64,000 nt of DNA from Myxocyprinus asiaticus (GCF_019703515.2 NC_059363.1:2330317-2394316), one strand, 5' to 3'. Numbered from the stretch's first letter, positions 12,065 through 25,516 are shown. The notes: a model not told the origin generated them from the letters alone. Numbers and translations are program-made.

Positions 12065-13830
12065 GAAATGTGTTTAATGGACCACCGATATAGCCAAATT
12101 ATACAGGGCTTCTCACAGAATAATCGGTTTTGAAAATATGTAGTTTTGCACATCACTTTGCACATGGTTTTCATTTCCAGTTGCAACAAAACACTGGTGT
12201 GGATATGCATGAATACTAAAGAGAGGCTCTTATTTGAGGAATTACACAGAAGTCTCTACGAGTGAAAAAATAAATGCAAACTCTGTTCAAATTGCAGCAC
12301 TCGAACCCCATGCAGTTCCAGGTGAGATGTAGAGTGGTGATTTTGTTCCCAGACTGGCAAATTGATGGTGTAAAATGTTCTTTTGCTATAGTAACAGCAG
12401 GGTTGTTCCTGAATTCAAGTACAGCCACACAAGCTCACAATTACATCACTGTTTCAAACCAAATTTGAAACAGAGGACACCAAAGAGAAAATTAAATGAT
12501 TTTTATACAGTAAGTGCCGTGTTTCCAGCTCCAAAAATTTAAATACATAATAGAACCAACTAGGGTACTTTGACAAAATGTAATCATATAATTGATGCCA
12601 CTTTCTATTAAAATCCTCAATGCAGTTTTATTACAGTACAGAGTTCATACAATCACATTGTCCCAATTCACTGTAAAACTATGTTAAACAAAAGTTGATT
12701 TGTGAAAAACAACATATTTCTACTTTCTTTAAAGATGACACTTTTATTTTAACCATATAATTGTGGATTGTTAGGATAGCAAAAGGAAAAGGCTTCTCAG
12801 CTTTTAAAAGAGAGGACAAAACACTTCCAATATCTTTAATTATTGACGTCAAAGGCCATGTGTCCAATCAAACTCTACGGTATATTGGCGCAAATTCATC
12901 TGTCGCTTGGTATGATCAAATTAGACAGATGCCAACATTGACAGGTTGTGTGACATGCCCTTATGTTTTATTTATGATTACTTTTATTATTATAAACAAT
13001 ATATATTGAAAAAAATAATTGTGTTCTGGCATGTTCACGCAGGCATTATTGGTCCACAGGCTGCTGGACTGAATTCACTCATGCAGTTTATTAACAATCA
13101 TTCTGAAAAGCATTACTCACTCTCTGAGCACCCCTAAGAGTCGGTAATTCACACAGCGCAGACGCTTGTAATCTCAACGCTGGAATTCTGCCCAATGACA
13201 AATATTATGCATGACGCGCCTGCAACACTGCCAAAACAATTAGCCTTAGTAATCATACCTGTTACATGTAGAGAAATGAATCATTCTAATGAATATTATT
13301 AAATCCCATGGCATTCATGTGTAGAAGCATTGCAATCGAGAGTCCAAAAGAACTTGCTTAGCATTTCAATTACCACACTCACAAAATAAAAACATTCAAT
13401 GCACTTTATTTAGGCTAATTGTGGGAAAAACTGTCCCTGAATTTAATTAAGCCTTCACGAAATATATACTGTATATATTTTTGCGGAACAGATGTGTTGT
13501 AGTCTCGTTGTACAAACCTAAAGACAGTTAGCATGCACGCATACTAGATACAACAAAAATAACAATGACTGGATCAGTCGACATGCACAGCCTGTACTTC
13601 TCTGATAAAGTCACTCTAATTCACAGTAATAATATATACATTAAAAATATTAATAATAGCAAAATATTACATAATAATAACAACAATAATAATATTAATA
13701 CAATTAGTAAAATAAATAACAAATATTAGCATATTTAAAAATAATACTGTTTATTATTATTATATAATAATAAATTATAATATATAATAATAACACATAA
13801 AAAGTTAGAGCTGTCGATTTGACACGTTAA
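12065..13830. other. AT-rich non-coding DNA
   Basis: No exon or complete element recognised. Short reading frames here (for example 12274-12468 and 12761-13009) have no domain and no splice context. If the TPO relic continued, the Sushi, EGF and transmembrane exons would be expected downstream of 11.3 kb; I could not find them. Confidence 0.4.
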
Positions 13831-14840
13831 ATTAATATTCCGGGTTCAATACAAGTTAAGCTCAATCGACAGCTTTTGTGGCATAATGTTTATTACCACA
13901 AAAAAAAAAAAAAATGTCGACTCATCCCTCCTTTTCTTTAAAAAAGCACAAATCCCAGGGAGTGCTGAGTGACTCCAGCCAGGTCTCCTAAGCAACCAAA
14001 TTGGCCCGGTTGCTAGGGAGGGTAGAGTCACATGGGGTAACCTCCACGTGGTCGCTATAATGTGGTTCTCGCTCTCGGTGGGGTGCGTGGTGAGTTGTGT
14101 GTGGATGCCGCGGAGAATAGCATGAAGCCTCCACATGCGCTATGTCTCCGCGGTAACGCGCTCAACAAGCCACATGATAAGATGCGCGGATTGACGGTCT
14201 CAGACATGGAGGCAACTGAGATTCATCCTCCGCCACCCAGATTGAGGCGAGTCACTACGCCACCACGAGGATTTAGAGCGCATTGGGAACTGGGCATTCC
14301 AAATTGGGGAGAAAAGGGGAGAACCCCCCCCCCAAATATATTTTACAGTGAGGCCAGTGGGGGGCAAATGTCTGGAGGGTTTAAACACAGAAATTTGAAG
14401 CTTATAATTTTATTAAAAGCAATTACATACATTTTTTGGTTAAAACTCATGTATTATTTGAGCTGTAAAGTTGTTTAAATTGTCATTTTTATAGTAATTT
14501 TAGGGTTTTAGGGTTTGACATTACATCGTCATAGCAACAAAGTTGTAAAATTGTCTTCAACTTTGCACAGATAAGGTTAGTAAGTAATTTTATCACACAA
14601 AAATCATGTTAACACACATATTGTTTACGTCTTGTGGCTATATTTTTGAAACAGTGAGTATTTTTAACGTTTACGGATTGAACCCCTTTGACTTCCATTG
14701 TAAGTGTCTAACTGGAACACACATTTGTGCTTTTTTTAAAGAAAAGGAGGGACGAGTCAAAATACATTTTTGTGGTAATCAACATTATGCCACAAATGCT
14801 GTCGATTGAGCTTAACGTGAACTGATCCCGGAATATTCCT
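13831..14840. mobile_element. Long-TIR element carrying a nested SINE
   Basis: The left arm (from about 13831: ATATTCCGGGTTCAAT, GCTCAATCGACAGC, GCATAATGTTTATTACCAC) reappears inverted in the right arm (about 14728-14840, ending CCCGGAATATTCC). The arms are about 110-120 bp. The middle is filled by a SINE copy plus about 380 bp of AT-rich sequence. This is a non-autonomous DNA transposon of undetermined superfamily. Confidence 0.65.
13952..14338 (+). mobile_element. tRNA-headed SINE, copy 2 (5'-truncated)
   Basis: The body matches the other copies from GTGCTGAGTGACTCCAGCC to AAATTGGGGAGAAAAGGGG, but the tRNA-like head with A and B boxes is missing. It is inserted within the long-TIR element at 13.8-14.8 kb, so it postdates it. 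Confidence 0.85.
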
Positions 14841-15575
14841 TTACTATAGTGAATAATAACGCATTAAAAAAAATTACGCAATTAATAATGCCCCCGACCT
14901 TACATAAATGACGTAATAAGGAATGTTCCTACCATAAGACCAGTTCAAGCTTGATGTGGCAGGAGGGGGCAGTCAGTGCTCCAGCCATACAGGCAACAAG
15001 CCACGTCAAACCTACATATGAGTTCATAAACCAACAATTAAAAATAGCGCAGTGGGGTTAAAGGGTTATGTTCAATGATATGCAAACAAACAATATTTTG
15101 ACTTTAAGACCACTTTTTGTGCTGTAGAAATGCTTTTCTGCTGCCACAATATATGTATATGATGTAGTGTATTTGAATTATAATATTTATTATATAATAT
15201 GTTTATAATTATTTTAATTATATACTACAATATCTTTATTTGGGGGCCTTTCTCAGTAGATATTGCGATTAAATCAATTAATTAATTGGCACATCGTGTA
15301 ATTAATTTTATTTTGTCATTTTAATCGATTGACAGCCGATTAAAAACGTTATGTACATTATATTACTACATAATGCCATTAAGCATTTTAAATGCATTTT
15401 TTTATTTTTGCCATTTTATCCAACATTGGCTATTGATCGTTTTTTATTGCCATACAACAATGTCCAAAGGCATTTTAATTCGAAATAATGATTTGGACAA
15501 ATGATGAAAATGCTCAAATCAATTTTCAATGTGTCTGTTAGTCCAGAATTTGGATTTCCATACATCCATTATGAC

Positions 15576-16117
15576 CAAGGGCGTAGAATTTAGTAGGGAC
15601 GCTAGGGACATGTCCCTACCAATATCCAGCAACTATTGAATTGTCCCTAGCAATAATTTTGACCAAACAATTAAAATATATAACCACTGTTGTCCGTCGG
15701 TGTCTAGTGGTTTTTATTTATTTATTTATTTATTTTATTTAACCAGGAAAAGTCTCATTGAGATTAAGAATCTCTTTTACAAGAGCGTCCTGGCCCAGAC
15801 ATGCAGCATCAGAATTTGTGGTACACAAACGGTTAACAGATCTCGTTCTTTACTACGAGTCTCTCCCTAAACCACGTCGCTAATAGGATTGGCTTTGTCG
15901 TTTCTTGCTAACGTGTGAGAGGCTGTAGATACATCCGGTTGTACGTAGCGCCAAAGCTCCGTCAACTAGATGCGTATCATCATGCAAGCTACAGGTAAGT
16001 GAGGAAGACGCCATCCTTACACCAACAGTTCTGTGCACGAAAATACGGGACAAATTGCGTCTCATATTGAGTGCATTTTTTCAATCACGGGTTGAGTGGC
16101 AAGCCTAAACGTTAGTT

Positions 16118-16167
<50 letters not shown>

Positions 16168-17062
16168 AGGCAATTAGGCTAATTTGGTGATATGCTGATT
16201 CAGGATGGCAGCCAAAATAAGAAAGGTGGACATCAGGAGCTACTTTACAAACAATCAAAGTGTAAGTCACTTAAAATATTTTCTCAGTTGCTAAAGTGTA
16301 GAGTGAGAGTCAACAATAATGGTAATACTTAACTAAGCCATAAATGTTTTTCCTCACTTTTCATATGGCATGCATCAATGTGTTATTTTGTCAGGTCATG
16401 TGACAGTGCAGGAAGAGAGGCAGGGTCAAAGGTGAGGCCTAGGCTTCAAAGTTCCATTCAGCTGTCAAATTTGAGTAAAGAATTTCTTGTGTTCTGTAAT
16501 TACGGTACTTGGTTATTGGTTACGTGGACTACAATACCAGGTTATGCATGTAAGTGCTCTCCATACATTATGTATATGCACTCTGATGCTGATGTATGAG
16601 AGATGTTGACGACTGCACTATGGACAGAGTAAAGTTAAAGTTAAACTGCCTCCTTGTCATCATTAGTTACCTTTAACTTATAACATTACAGAATTAATTA
16701 ATTAACATATTCTTGTAGTCAATATAGACAAAAAACCTTAATGTCAATCCCTGAATAATGTTTTTTTTCGGTTATGAATGCATGCTTGTTTAGATATTCT
16801 ATCATGAAGTACAGTAAGCTAAATTGTAATGTTGTTGGTTTACATAATCAAAATTGTGTAATTATTGTCTCAGGAACATACTGACATAAAAACTCCCTTT
16901 ATGAGTGTGTTGGCTACCATATCTATAAATAAAGGCTTTAGATGACATGATATTGCGGTCAAAAGTCTATCATAAATGCAAAAATCCTCAGCTTCTGGGG
17001 GTGGGGGCTCTGCGGACTGCTTTGACGTCCCCACCAATGCCAAAATCAAACCTACGCCCTTG
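15576..17062 (+). mobile_element. hAT element, internally degraded, with transposase start exon
   Basis: The ends are CAAGGGCGTAG and CTACGCCCTTG, a perfect 11-bp inverted repeat. They are flanked by an exact 8-bp duplication ATTATGAC at 15568-15575 and 17063-17070, which is diagnostic of hAT-type insertion. Inside, at 16205-16259, an ATG-led stretch reads MAAKIRKVDIRSYFTNNQS, like the N-terminus of hAT transposases that carry TTF-type zinc fingers. No catalytic domain follows, so the copy is non-autonomous. A (GT)n tract at 16121-16164 interrupts it. Confidence 0.85.
16121..16164. repeat. (GT)n microsatellite
   Basis: 22 GT units inside the hAT element. Confidence 0.95.
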
Positions 17063-18632
17063 ATTATGACCAACGAAAATTACCCGTGGTCAAACTTCCA
17101 ATTTACGCCTTTAAATTGAATGCATTGAAGAAAAAGGTTGTGACTAAATGTTCACAAATTGTGTTGCATTTGCACATTTTAATCAACTAAACTGAACATG
17201 CAGCAAAAACACATTTTTATATACACCTCCTTTGCTGGTCTCGACCAAAGTGATTGCGATTTCACGTCATGCCAGATATAGAAAGCAGGGAAGGATTGCA
17301 TTTGCTTGGCCTTGTCATATAACAGGTCCTGACCCATTCCAGACCCATCTACAGTGTTTATTTAATCCTGGTTATTATATACACTGCAACTCAACTGCAA
17401 CTCAGATAACGTCTTGTAGAGGTGATCAAGTGTGTAAACTGATGTCACAAAGACACCTTCCCTCCTCACACATCTCATAACACATCACTCCCATGTGACT
17501 AAAACACACTATTTCACCAATAGGATTGTCTTTGCATTCTAAACAGGATTGGTTACATGTAGTAATATACCAGATGAAATATTGATCGTGTTGTTAATCG
17601 TTCAAAAGAGCTGTTGTCATGTGTGTGATTACAAACATGTTTCTCTAGTATATAATTTGAGATGAGGTAGCTAATTCCACTCTTGAGTCTCTACGATATT
17701 CTGGTCTCTAGTTATGGCTCAAGTTCCTCCAACAATGTAAGTCTATGGGACTTTTTTTTATACATGTTTTATCATCTGCCAGGCGAAACTTGTAAGTCTG
17801 TTTGAATAGAAAAGTAATAGCGCACCCCTTCCCAACAAGCTGCATGAAATATGGTTCTCACTATGTATTAAGATGAGATAGGACCAACCGATGCTACTGA
17901 ATCTGCAACACCGCTACTGAATCAGCAGCGCAAAATATACAGCGTGACCAGTGTTGACTGATTCCCGAATGAATGACTCATATGAGTTGGTTCTTTTGAA
18001 TCTACAGAACTTCCTACCGAACTAATGACTCTTATCAGCTGGTTTGTTTTAGTGAATCAAGAACTCACTGATTCATTTATTGATTCACCTACAGATTCAT
18101 TCATTTCATGATGTCAGACAGGAATGAACTGTTACTGTGTCATGTGTACTTCGGGCTCATGTGACTTAAATAAGAGTCATAACTGGATGGTTGTTTATCA
18201 GACAATGTGTAAATAAAAACAGACATTATGAGTTTTGCTGTATTTAGTGGTATTTTATAAAAATCAAACATTAAAATATCTAATAAATGTGTAAAAAAAA
18301 ATATTTGCAAGAATCTGTTCTGTTAAAATATGAAACTATCTCATCATGATGGCAGTGAATAAATACATTAAGAATCGCATTTCTTATTTCCAAATATGTA
18401 TTCCTCAAAAATACTAAAAGAGCCAATAAGGCTAAATTTCATACGAACAATTCCCATCCCTAAACAAGTATTTTAACACCAAAAAATGACACAATTTAGC
18501 TTTAAAGAACATTATTTTTGAGTCGAGTTTCACTAATTTGTCATTGTCACTAAATGCTTCAAAGTTCTGAATGTGTTGTTCTGATATAATTGCTGTATTG
18601 CTGTTTGATTAATTAATGACTCCTCTCTGCAG
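17063..18632. other. Non-coding DNA with TGATTCA-type motif cluster
   Basis: No exon recognised. At about 17950-18110 short motifs such as GAATGACTCATATGAGTTGG and GATTCATTTATTGATTCACC recur; a related cluster occurs at about 32.75-32.88 kb. This is probably another dispersed repeat. Confidence 0.35.
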
Positions 18633-18775
18633 ATTTGATGGACGCTGAAAGCACAGGAAGGTGAATACGACACATCAGAAACCTCAATGACATTGGCACA
18701 TTTACAACATCAGAACTGTGGCCACTTTATAGTTACACAGGTTTCAAGAATAAAGACCTTTTGTTGAACAAAACC
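18633..18775 (+). other. Possible terminal exon with polyadenylation signal
   Basis: A good acceptor (TCCTCTCTGCAG) precedes ATTTGATGGACGCTGAAAGC, and AATAAA occurs at 18749-18754. On the + strand downstream of TPO this could be the last exon and 3' end of that gene, but the short open frame has no recognisable TPO residues. Weak. Confidence 0.2.
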
Positions 18776-19370
18776 TATTTCAAAAGTGAACATAACTTCA
18801 GGAGGCCCTTACATGCCCGACCAATTATGACCGGGGCATTATGATGAAATAGAGAATACATTGAGCAACTCGCCAGTACAGAGACCCTAATTAGTGATGG
18901 ATGAACAGTCTTAATACAGGACCAATCTTATTATCAAACAGTACAAAAGCACTGATCAGCATATTGTTTTGAAAACAAATTATGAATATACGTAAGCACA
19001 ATTCTGAACCATACGCTGGTGTGACTTTCATTTTATTAACTACTTGTGCATGCCTTAAACACGAATAATATAAATTAAAATAAATTTCCATTTTCCCAGA
19101 TTGTATATTAGTGTTTATTTATTGCCTTTTATAAAATTTTGCATATAATCCTTAAATATGTATTATTTGCATGTTTAAATGTCATATTTAGATATCATAT
19201 TATACTCATTATAAATGTTAGTTATTGCCGTTGAAAAAAAATATATATATATATAAATTTAAAAAAAAAAACTAGATAGGTAAAGCCTTGTCTGAAAGTT
19301 TACACTAATTAAAAAAAACAAAATAGTTTGAAAGTTACAGACAGACAGACAGAAAGACAGAAAACAATGC

Positions 19371-19582
19371 AAGAAAGAGAGAGAGAGAGAGGGAGAGAGA
19401 GAGGGAAAGAGAGAGAGGGAGAGAGAGAGACAGAGAGAGATAGAGAGAAAGAGATAGAGAGAGAGGGAAAGAGATAGAGGGAGAGAGAGAGAGAGGGAGA
19501 TAGAGAGAGAGGGAAAGAGATAGAGGGAGAGAGAGATAGAGAGGGAGATAGAGAGAGAGGGAGAGAGAGGGAAAGAGAGAGA

Positions 19583-19630
<48 letters not shown>

Positions 19631-19698
19631 ATAGAGAGAGAGAGGGAGACAGAGAGAGAGGGAAAGAGATAGAGGGAGAGAGAGAGAGAGAGGGAGAT

Positions 19699-19729
<31 letters not shown>

Positions 19730-19762
19730 AAGAGATAGAGGGAGAGAGAGAGAGAGGGAGAT

Positions 19763-19793
<31 letters not shown>

Positions 19794-19819
19794 GAGAGAG
19801 AGGGAGATAGAGAGACAGG

Positions 19820-19879
<60 letters not shown>

Positions 19880-19913
19880 TAGAGAGAGAGGGAGATAGAG
19901 AGAGATAGAGAGA

Positions 19914-19959
<46 letters not shown>

Positions 19960-19971
19960 TAGAGAGAGAGG

Positions 19972-20019
<48 letters not shown>
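19371..20019. repeat. About 650-bp (GA)n purine tract
   Basis: Almost uninterrupted GA/GGGA/GATA-type repeats, purine on the + strand. Within it, units such as GGGAGATAGAGAGAGA recur, suggesting local duplication. The long SLSLSP-type frame on the opposite strand is a by-product. Confidence 0.97.
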
Positions 20020-20022
<3 letters not shown>

Positions 20023-20639
20023 AAGGCCTTGTTTACATTTTACATTTTGAATTTTTTGATAGTTGACATTTTAATAGTAAATCTATGGGATTTTGGAGAT
20101 ATTTTTCCAATATATTACGAAAACCGAAATTCTGATCAGCAACTCGAGTCAGAACAGTCTGAAGGTCTGTGCCAAGTTTAGTGGAAGTAGCTTGGAAGCT
20201 CTAGGATGAGTAACAGTCTCAAAATTTGGTCTTGGTTTAGCTTTTTTTTTTACATTTTTTACTCTAAGCCATGTCTGTAGAATAACAGTATGTTGAATTT
20301 GTCAAGCCAACATAATAAAATTAAAATACTGATTTCCTGCAGAAAAAAAAAAAACTTAAACCAGTCTAAAGTGGGTGGTTAGTTATTAGTCTCCCATCTT
20401 GGCCAATCTGGATTTCGGACACTTGTCAGCTGGCCAGGCTAGGAGACCAGCTAAACCAGCTAAACCAGCTTAAACCAGCTAAGACCAGTAAACTTGTCAA
20501 CACTACTTCCTATTTACAAATTTGAAGGCTATTTAAAACGTTATTGGAGATAATTTTGCAAAAACATCACCATAGTCACATAATTTTCATGAGATCACGG
20601 CGTAAGCATTCGTTTACGACCTACTAGTAAAGTGTTTCA

Positions 20640-20745
20640 TTAAAGGGATAGTTCACCCAAAAATGAAAATTCTCATCATTTTCCTCATGGCATGAGGGTG
20701 AGTAAATGATGAGAGAATTTTCATTTTTGGGTGAACTATTCCTTT
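20640..20745. mobile_element. Minimal palindromic copy of the AAAGGGATAGTTCACCC family
   Basis: Two arms of about 45 bp face each other: TTAAAGGGATAGTTCACCCA on the left and its near-exact complement TTTTTGGGTGAACTATTCC on the right, with almost no interior. The total is about 106 bp. It can form a near-perfect hairpin. Confidence 0.8.
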
Positions 20746-21649
20746 AGGTTGCAACCAAATTAATTAAACTACTAAGTTAATTAGTAGTCAGTTAAGTGTG
20801 AAGTGACCCACAGCACAGGTTAGAAGGAGTGCAGACGGAGGGCAAATAATGCAGTACGGTTTGCTCCCTTGTCCTATCCTCGGTAATACATTAATACAAA
20901 TTTATTTAAATAGATGTAGGCTGCATTTGCATTTTTAAACCTTAAAACTAATCTCTTTGGTGAGGAGGGACTCCTCTATTCTGACACAAACAGACATCAC
21001 ATTTGCATTCAGGGAAATCTTGTCCTGGTTTTGTTTCAGATCATGGAATACAAAAGCAATGAGTTGAGGAAAACGAGACAGCCTCTTCTCATCTTATTAA
21101 TTAAAATAAAATCGGGCCTTTAAGGCAATCCATTGCAATTTCTCATGTGTTGACCAACTGCGGCTCTCTCCTGTTCGGCTGGTAATTCAAAGCAGCATTT
21201 CTAACGCCTCTAGCGTGGAGCGTTTTAAGAGCAATCTCGCCGTTTTCACACTCTTAATTAGAGTGGATTTATTATTCAGAGGGAATACGTCTGTTCTGTT
21301 TGTGCACACTTATCCCGGTAGATGCATGTTAAAAACAGCATACTAGATTCGTGCACTAGACGTGCATTTGTTACCTTAAATAGTTTGACCTGATCTGACC
21401 CTTAAAGTCAACATGAAATGGTGTTCACAACAAAAAGGGACATATTTAGGTGTTTCTTCAACTTCGGGCACTTTTAGTACTGTAAACTTCTAGAAAGTAA
21501 AGTTCTGATAAAACACATTTTCATGTTCTTAGTATTCTTTGATTTGTCTGTTGTCAAACAGTCCCTAAGACTTTAAGTGCTAAACTTTTCTGTATATTAT
21601 TTAAAGTGTTGTTAAAACATTTTACACACACTATATTTTTAATTGTCTA

Positions 21650-22080
21650 CTAACAATGTCCAACTGTGTCTGTTCATGCATCACAGGAGATTTATATCAT
21701 TTAGTGTCATTTCCAGCACATCTCAAACTCTTTATTGTGTTGAGTAGAATTCTGTGCTGAAATGACGCTTTTTAACGGTTTTCAAATAAAATGCTTGCAA
21801 AGGCTAATTTCATGGCTAAAATCTTACGTATCCTAAATACACACAATTAAATCACATTTTCACACTTTTTGCATCATTTGACAAAATTACAGCTTGATCA
21901 GAAATGTCGGCCAATCACAATCTTCTTCACACGAGTGATATTTCCCTTGATTTTTCTTTGTTTTGTCTCACATTTCATCTCAAGCATGTTCTTCACTGAC
22001 ACTTTTGCACACTTGGTTAACAAGTACACTAACTTTTTACAAAACTTTATTAGGGGTAAAGTTTCTAGAAAATGAACCTA
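21650..22080 (+). repeat. Dispersed repeat, same-strand copy at 47.2-47.9 kb
   Basis: Shared wording includes CTAACAATGTCCA, ATTTCATCTCAAGCATG, CACTTGGTTAACAAGTACAC and TTATTAGGGGTAAA, in the same order as at about 47229-47860. No terminal repeats defined. Confidence 0.6.
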
Positions 22081-22329
22081 TGAATGGCGATCTTAAAGTT
22101 TTCTTTGTATATTAAGCTGGGATAGGAGTTACTTCAGCTTTAATGAGATAATGTTAACCAATTGGCTTTTAGGTTTTTAGGCATTTGCAATCGTTCTGGC
22201 TCAATTTTGGTAAATAACGCCCATTTTTCTCAATCCAATCAATTCCAATGGATACAATCAAATGTTTTACTCAAAAATATGTGGCATTACTGAAGTAAAA
22301 TGAGTTGCAAATGGCACTTTACATTTACT

Positions 22330-23586
22330 TTAACCTCGTGCGACCTCGCGTCCACATGTGTGGACGTTGTATTTTGGCTTTGCTATACGCAACACATCAT
22401 TTTAATGACTTAAAACTGACTGAATACTGTTCACAAGACTCTAGACTGCCATTGAAGGGTTAAACTTCTGCCGTACCGAGTCACGTGACACAACAGCATG
22501 ACGACGATTTCCGTGAAGCACTTCTACAGGCGCAGCGTCAACAAAAGTGCTTCTGGTAAGAAACCTCTTTAAGTTTTTTCATTGAAACCTGTTTGGTTGT
22601 AAAGAGTAGCATCTCTAGTTTCATTTGATATGCCGCTTTATAAAATGAGTTCATTTTTCATGCATCAGCACGCTGATAAACATGATGTCCACAAATGTGG
22701 AAAATGGGACCTGATTCCCTCAAAAGTTGAAAAGAAAAAAGTTATTTGAATAACTTTCAACATGAACACATCTGTGGGTCAGTTCGCTTCATTTTAATAT
22801 AAATTTTGTTGTATTTTATTTGTTATCACTGTACAATATGATTCTATTCATTAACATTAATAAATGCATTCCTATATTTACTGTACATTATCACATTGAG
22901 AATTAATGTATTCATCCAAAAACTGATAAATGTGTCTTTCAGAGGCTTTATATGGAGTTAGGATGAAAATAAGGTGCATTTCAAACTGTTCTGAGACCAG
23001 TGCAGACAGACAGCACACTGGAGGTTAAGTCATTCACTAAATAGGGTGCAAGGGAGCATCCTATATCTCTCTATGCAGTTAAGTGCATTCACTCCTAAAA
23101 TCTGATCAAAAGTTCAGTTTCAGGCGCAGATGATGTTTGGATCACTCAACATGTTTGACAGACATGTGACAATGATAATCAGTACATAGATTCAGAATTT
23201 ATAATGTATCATTTTATTTTAACATGGTCGGCAGTGATTGGACGATGCTGGACATTACTTTGAATCAGAATTATTTATTCAGCTTTATAGAGAATCAGCT
23301 GTAATGTCTGTAACATCTCAAAAACATGAATAACAAACGCTCCTGGACACATAATAAACTATTTCATGAAAAGACTTTCTATAGCTTGGTATTACTAAAA
23401 AAAAAGTTCACAATTTTGTCCTGCTGACATACATTTTTTTAGGAAAACTATTTGCTCAAATATATATATATATATATATGTTTTTTTTTTTTTTTTTTTG
23501 CTTGTTTATTAGTTGCTACTAGTTACAAAGCAAAAATGGAAATGGAAAATGCACACATCAGCCACACTCGAGTCTCAGGAGGTTAA
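22330..23586. mobile_element. piggyBac-like non-autonomous element (TTAA ends)
   Basis: The left boundary is TTAACCTCGTGCGACCTCG and the right boundary CGAGTCTCAGGAGGTTAA, which match when inverted at most positions, with TTAA at both ends. A subterminal GTCCACATGTGTGGAC palindrome and a second CATGATGTCCACAAATGTGG are present. There is no transposase. The TTAA target and end motif fit piggyBac-type elements, but only a database comparison would settle the class. Confidence 0.5.
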
Positions 23587-24621
23587 ACAAGACCACAACC
23601 CACAGATTTTATAGTATCATCATGTCTTTGGAGCGTTAGTGCTGATAATACGTTATTTTGAGGCTCAAACTGTTTACAGCACAGAATTAGGCAGCATTTG
23701 AAATACAGCACAGGGGACAATTCATCTAATGAAGAGGGAGAAAAATGGCCCCGGTGCCCATGTTTGATCAGCCTGGGCCTGTTTAAGATTCTCCCTGAGT
23801 GTAACTGATATTCATGTGTGTGAAAATGCGAATACTGAATTAATCTTCATTCCTGCCAGGTCAGCTCAATAGTTTATGCTCATTGTTCCGTACAGTATAT
23901 TGCTGACATGCAAACAGTTGTGCACACTGCAGTATCTCTAGTTTCAGATGTCTCCTCCCATCTGCTGTTAAATGAGGATTTTTGCGTTTTAAAGTGATCA
24001 TCTCCCGTATGATTTATTAATTAGGCTGCACATTGTTAATTCTGTGTGATTTTGAGGATTTAAAAAAAACAGCATAGAGCTCCTAAACGAGAGCGGTGTA
24101 ATAAGGTGGTACAAAAGTTTTTTTTTTATGTTTCTTTGTCAGTCTTAAACAGGGCATGTTCTCTCATTTTTGTGATACAGAAATCGTCATTATGCGTTCA
24201 TTAGATTTAAGAAAACTTCTAAAGACAACTAATATTCTGAGCACATCAAAACTGATAGAAACAACCTTACAAAATCATGCTACTATACATACAATGATGA
24301 CGGCTTTTGTTCACTGTAACACAAATCACGAAACGGCAGATTATCTGTTCATAAACACTTTTCATCCTGTTCCTGATGCAATGCAATATTATGACATCTA
24401 AACACTTTTATTATAGTGCATGACTCATTTTAACATTTGCATTACATAACCAACTACATTTACAAGCTTGTTCAAGTGTGATCAAAATGCACGGTAGCAC
24501 CACAAAATGACGTGCTTGTGTTTTTCATGTCACATTTGCTTTTTCTGACACTATCAGTTAGGTTTAGGTTTAAGGATTAGGGTAGGGAGGTCAGTTTTGT
24601 TGATTTAAAACTCGATAGGGT

Positions 24622-25208
24622 ATTAAAGGGATAGTTCACACAAAATTAAAAACTCTCTCATCATTTATTCACCCTCATGCCATCCCAGATGTGTATGACT
24701 TTCTTTCTTCAGCAGAACACTAATGCAGATTTTTAGAAGAATATCTCAGCTCTGTAGGTCCATACAATGCTAGTGATTTTGACACTCCAAAAATCACATA
24801 AATGCAGCATAAAAGTAATCCATAAGTCCCTTGTGGTTAAATCCATGTCTTCTGAAGCGATATGATAGGTGTGGGTTAGTCAGTGTTTACTAGAAAAACT
24901 TCTCCCTGCCCAGTAGGGGGCGTATGCATGAAGCATTCACTAAAAAACAAAAGAAGAAAAATATGAAAGCAAAAGTGGACATTTACAGTGTTTCTCACCC
25001 ACACTTATATCACTTCTGAAGACATGGATTGAATCACTGGAGTCGTATGGATTACTTTTATGCTGCTTTTATGTGTTTCTGGAGCGTTAAAATTTGGCAC
25101 CCATTCACTTGCATTGTATGGACCTACAGAGATTAAATATTCTTCTAAAAATCATAAATTGTGTTCTGCTGAAGAAAGAAAGTAATTTTGGGTGAACTAT
25201 CCCTTTAA
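24622..25208. mobile_element. Hairpin element of the AAAGGGATAGTTCACCC family, copy 2
   Basis: Left end TTAAAGGGATAGTTCACAC and right end TTGGGTGAACTATCCCTTTAA, inverted. Internal inverted parts include CTCAGCTCTGTAGGTCCATA on the left and GTATGGACCTACAGAGA on the right. No coding capacity. Confidence 0.75.
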
Positions 25209-25516
25209 ATTGTATTGAACCGAAATATTTTAAAACAGGATAAATTTAGTTTGAAGTAAACCAGCATAAGATACTACAACTTGTTCTCAGAGACAAATTT
25301 TTGTCCTTAATTAGGTTTAAATCAAGTTGATGTTTCCTTCCCATTGGCAAATATTTTTAAGCATAAACCAAAGTTTACATTTTGACTAATTTATGCTTAA
25401 AAGAAGAAAAACCTTACTAAGTTTACAATGCAAATAATCATATTCCTACCAAATAATTGTGTCTAGTTTTTCAGTTTCAAAAATCTTTTAAAAATCTTTT
25501 AAAGATTTTTAAAATA

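Noticed and set aside
12288..12322. Short TPO downstream exon bounded by AAATTGCAG and CAG|GTGAGA
   Set aside because: The splice signals are good but the eight codons (HSNPMQFQ) match nothing in TPO.
19309..19593. 94-codon SLSLSP reading frame
   Set aside because: Translation of the GA microsatellite.
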